NCBI GenBank assembly: GCA_022606425.2
Contig: JAHDVF020000883.1
Span: 930,001-994,000, forward strand
Reading direction: 5' to 3'
DNA length: 64,000 nt
Origin: Lepidostoma basale
Taxonomy: Eukaryota > Arthropoda > Insecta > Trichoptera > Lepidostomatidae
The notes below the pieces were generated by a model, which saw nothing but the letters and a program-made list of their open reading frames with translations, was not told where the DNA came from and searched no databases. A program made the position numbers and the translations under genes. Of this stretch, positions 61,800 through 64,000 are shown one piece after another; position 1 is the first letter of the stretch, and each line of letters begins with the position of its first letter.

Positions 61800-62200
61800 G
61801 AATATTATAGCAGTCAATCGTTTGTTGTTCACGTATGGCTTATGTGAAATGGCTTATACGAAAGCGTGACGGTTGAAATATTCAAATTGAATAAAAACGA
61901 TTTAGATTCGAAAAACATTTATCTCGTGTCATTAGTGTCTTGTTAACTTTCTAGATAAATACTCGTGATTTGATATTTGACACACTTGACAATAACAAAA
62001 TGCAATGAAAGAATGGACCACTGCTGCGTCCTACCGCTGTGATCTAATGGGTTTTGAAACTAACACATTGTCTCAGAAAAGCGCAAATAAATGTAGAATT
62101 TGAATAAATATAATTACACTTGGTATTACAACACTCAAATTACACTTAACAATGTTCACAATTTTAACAATAAAATAAAACATAGTGGTTACCTATATAC
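61800..62200. other. Nothing recognised
   Basis: AT-rich; GACCACTGCTGCGTCCTACC near 62020 is a scrap of the GCTGCGTCCT repeat. No gene. Confidence 0.3.
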
Positions 62201-62205
62201 TGAAA

Positions 62206-62380
62206 GGAGGTGGAGTTATGAATAAAGGTAGAGGGGGTATAATTATGATTCAGGAGAGCGGAGATGTAACGGGAACATTTCGAATATGGGAATTGAATTT
62301 AAATTTAAAATGTTCCCGTTATATCTCCCCTCTCCTCATTATAATGATACCTCTTTCACCTTTATACATTACTCCACCCC
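62206..62380. repeat. Foldback element, about 75-bp arms
   Basis: Arms 62206-62280 and 62307-62380: GGAGATGTAACGGGAACATT opposite AATGTTCCCGTTATATCTCC, and GAGGTGGAGTTATGAATAAA opposite its mirror at 62360-62380. Loop about 26 bp. Different in sequence from the Penelope-associated hairpins. No coding capacity. Confidence 0.8.
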
Positions 62381-62419
62381 GTTTAGTACTCTATTTTATT
62401 TAATTTTTGTAAAAAAAAT

Positions 62420-63080
62420 AAATAACTAACCATCACGCCGTCTCCCCGAAGGAGTAGGCAGAAAGAATGGACTGCCACACTTTTCTTTCCTGACATATTT
62501 CTCTCGCTTCCTCAACATTCATACATCGTGTCACGCACGCGCGTCGATTTCTCTGTCTCCTCACATGGCCGAAATTCAATATTTGATTTATTTGATCGTG
62601 CCACGTTTTCTTCGGTCTTCCTCTATTTCAAGTTCCATTTATATCGTTAACATTTATATTTTTTTACCATTCTTTCTTCATTCATTCTTTCCATATGTTC
62701 AAACCATCTTAATGATCCTCTCATTATTTTGTTCATAACACCATCATTCGCACCGCATTCACTTCTTATATTTTCATTCGACACTCTATAATACACAGAG
62801 AGTCCACACATTCGTCTAAAAGATCTCATTTCTAATGCATTTATTCTACTTTCATCCCTCTTTTGCCAGTTCCATGCTTCGATTCCATACACAAGGGTCG
62901 GTAGAAGAACACGATGTTTTGGAAAGAAGTAAAAAATGTCCTGATAGCGGATGTGTGAAAGCAATTTTGGATAATGAGGGAAGAATGTTAACGGAGAGTA
63001 AAATCATACAAGAAAGATGAATGGAATATTTTAAGGAAATGTATGGTGGTGATACAAGCGTGATCGAAAGTATAACGAAG
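62420..63080 (-). mobile_element. RTE-like LINE, subgroup B, with inverted 5' part (twin-priming structure)
   Basis: 62420-62914 (reverse) is the 3' part, from [39 protein letters not shown] to the tail CTAACCATCACG. At about 62915 the orientation flips: 62915-63080 on the plus strand reads MFWKEVK, then NEGRMLTESKIIQE, which belongs upstream of the RT domain (compare 37840-38015). A 3' segment joined to an inverted upstream segment, with the middle missing, is what twin priming of LINEs produces. Confidence 0.82.
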
Positions 63081-63095
63081 TATTAAATAATAGAT

Positions 63096-63279
63096 ACGAA
63101 TGAAAAAACGTCCGTTTTATACAAGTTTCATTATAGTTTATGTGAATGATATGTTTCGCCTTTCCAAGGCATTATCAAATGTCCCAAAATGCACATTTGA
63201 TAATGCCTTAGAAAATGGAAACATGTTATTTCCATAAACTAAAATAAACCTTCTAGAGAACAGACGTTTACATTCGTAT
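63096..63279. mobile_element. Penelope-associated foldback hairpin
   Basis: Arms about 63096-63179 and 63195-63279, opening GAATGAAAAAACGTCCGTTT. The tip holds TTTGATAATGCCTTAGAAAA with GGAAACATGTT on one strand and TTGATAATGCCTTGGAAAGG with CGAAACATATC on the other. It lies 54 bp upstream of the GIY-YIG relic, which links this hairpin type to Penelope-like elements. Confidence 0.68.
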
Positions 63280-63332
63280 TAATTAATTCTGGAAGGACTA
63301 TTGCATGATAGAATTAATTTATAATATTACGT

Positions 63333-63470
63333 AAACTGAAATGTAATGATTGCTCAACTTTTTATATAGGAAAAACAAGGCTAAACTTTTAAATTAAGAA
63401 TAAAAGAGCACATTAGATGTCTCTCCAATAATAATTTTTCGGAATTCGCAAACCATCTCATTGTAAAAGT
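63333..63470 (+). pseudogene. Penelope-like element, GIY-YIG endonuclease relic
   Basis: In one frame: KLKCNDCSTFYIGKTRLNF, stop, IKNKRAH, stop, then FFGIRKPSHCK. CNDCSTFYIGKT followed by R and EH-like residues is the zinc-linked GIY-YIG endonuclease signature of Penelope-like retroelements. Stops show it is dead; the RT domain is absent. Confidence 0.65.
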
Positions 63471-63617
63471 TTTACATGTTAATAAAATAAATAAATAATA
63501 TAATAATTTCGAAATTTTATAAATTGAAAAATAAGAAATCATAACTAATCAAATAATTAAAACGCTTTTGAAATTGAAAATAACGTTGTTTATTATCCAC
63601 AAAATATGAAAAAACGC

Positions 63618-63648
63618 GACATGTTTCAGAGGATACCTCCATCTTCAG
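63618..63648 (-). ncRNA. Candidate hammerhead ribozyme core (Penelope-associated)
   Basis: The reverse complement reads CTGAAGA, a 14-nt segment with stem GGAGG/CCTCT, then GAAAC, AT, GTC. CTGAAGA fits the conserved CUGANGA box, GAAA is exact, and GUC is the classic cleavage triplet; the minimal stem III (AC..GU) is as short as reported in Penelope ribozymes. One extra T between CTGAAGA and stem II departs from the canonical core, and stem I is weak. Activity is uncertain. Confidence 0.4.
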
Positions 63649-63679
63649 GTGTAAATATATATTAAAAACTAAACAATGA

Positions 63680-64000
63680 AAGACTAATATAAAACGCATA
63701 TAAAAAAATACATTTAAATTAAAAAAATTAACCTGGGCTGATTGATATATTGGTATTTTTTTAAGGTTTGGTTTTTAAACTGGCAACATTGTTTCGACAG
63801 ACTGTCAATTTGACAATTGACAGTTGATTTGTAGTCAGTACGTTTTGAAATTTTAACCAGTTGCTCGATAAAGTAGTCGAAAATTGGACTTCACGATTGC
63901 GCTTCATTCGAGCTAACCGTGGCGTTCATATGCCCAAAATTATACTTAAACAATAATGGTATTAAATTATCTATTAAATAAAACCAATATCACAGACATT
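63680..64000. other. Nothing recognised at the window end
   Basis: AT-rich; the last 250 bp is slightly more complex (GACAGACTGTCAATTTGACA) and could be upstream of a gene outside the window. No frame supported. Confidence 0.25.

Overview
The window is a gene-poor, repeat-dense stretch of an insect nuclear genome. The evidence for an insect is a ZAD-type zinc-finger gene (an arthropod family), AT-rich introns with ordinary GT-AG junctions, insect-type RTE-like and other LINEs, and Penelope, mariner, pogo/Tigger, hAT and Harbinger relics. The order cannot be fixed from sequence alone; Lepidoptera or Coleoptera are my best guesses. Nothing is bacterial: there are no operons and no CRISPR array.

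Four host protein-coding genes can be supported. (1) IWS1, the transcription-elongation partner of SPT6, lies on the minus strand from 27489 to 7651 in 13 exons that join in frame to 926 codons before the stop. One 1.3-kb exon is almost entirely Arg-Ser-Gly repeats. (2) A single-exon ZAD/C2H2 zinc-finger gene lies at 29353-31104 (+), head-to-head with IWS1 across a 1.9-kb intergenic region. (3, 4) Two paralogous secreted proteins, at 51899-53134 (+) and 57585-58679 (-), face each other tail-to-tail. Each has its whole reading frame in one exon, with a probable splice acceptor just before the ATG.

Most other recognisable sequence is mobile-element debris. At least eight LINE groups are present, nearly all cut down to the C-terminal part of the reverse-transcriptase protein. 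The commonest is an RTE-like element whose protein ends in SAYP..ETA and whose 3' tail is a TTAG repeat (subgroups A, B, D) or a GTTT repeat (subgroup C). Several copies have perfect 11-16 bp target-site duplications and are young. I label the other LINE groups G1 (ERDKRR), G2 (HVQRMD..RIP), G3 ([10 protein letters not shown]), G4 (CYVWSVLLYGCETW), G5 (ILLYGCETWKS), G6 (RVQKKFLRYLY, TTTGA-type tail or AAT tail), G7 (SWIGHVCRAEETR) and G8 (a short fragment at 24565).

Layout: 1-7500 LINE debris; 7651-27489 IWS1 with repeat-filled introns, including a long RTE inverted repeat and a triplicated 516-bp tandem array; 27490-29352 intergenic with a miniature solo LTR and a MITE; 29353-31104 zinc-finger gene; 31191-33086 a Tigger-like element carrying a nested repeat and mariner; 33400-51750 LINE and foldback debris plus a 35-bp minisatellite; 51899-58679 the secreted-protein pair; 58770-64000 LINE and Penelope remains with hammerhead-like motifs.

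The most interesting signals are the tandem-inserting 460-516 bp repeat family, the hammerhead-like cores in Penelope-type hairpins, the intronic RTE hairpin in IWS1, the mariner-occupied and possibly mariner-excised copies of one repeat, and the undescribed secreted-protein pair.
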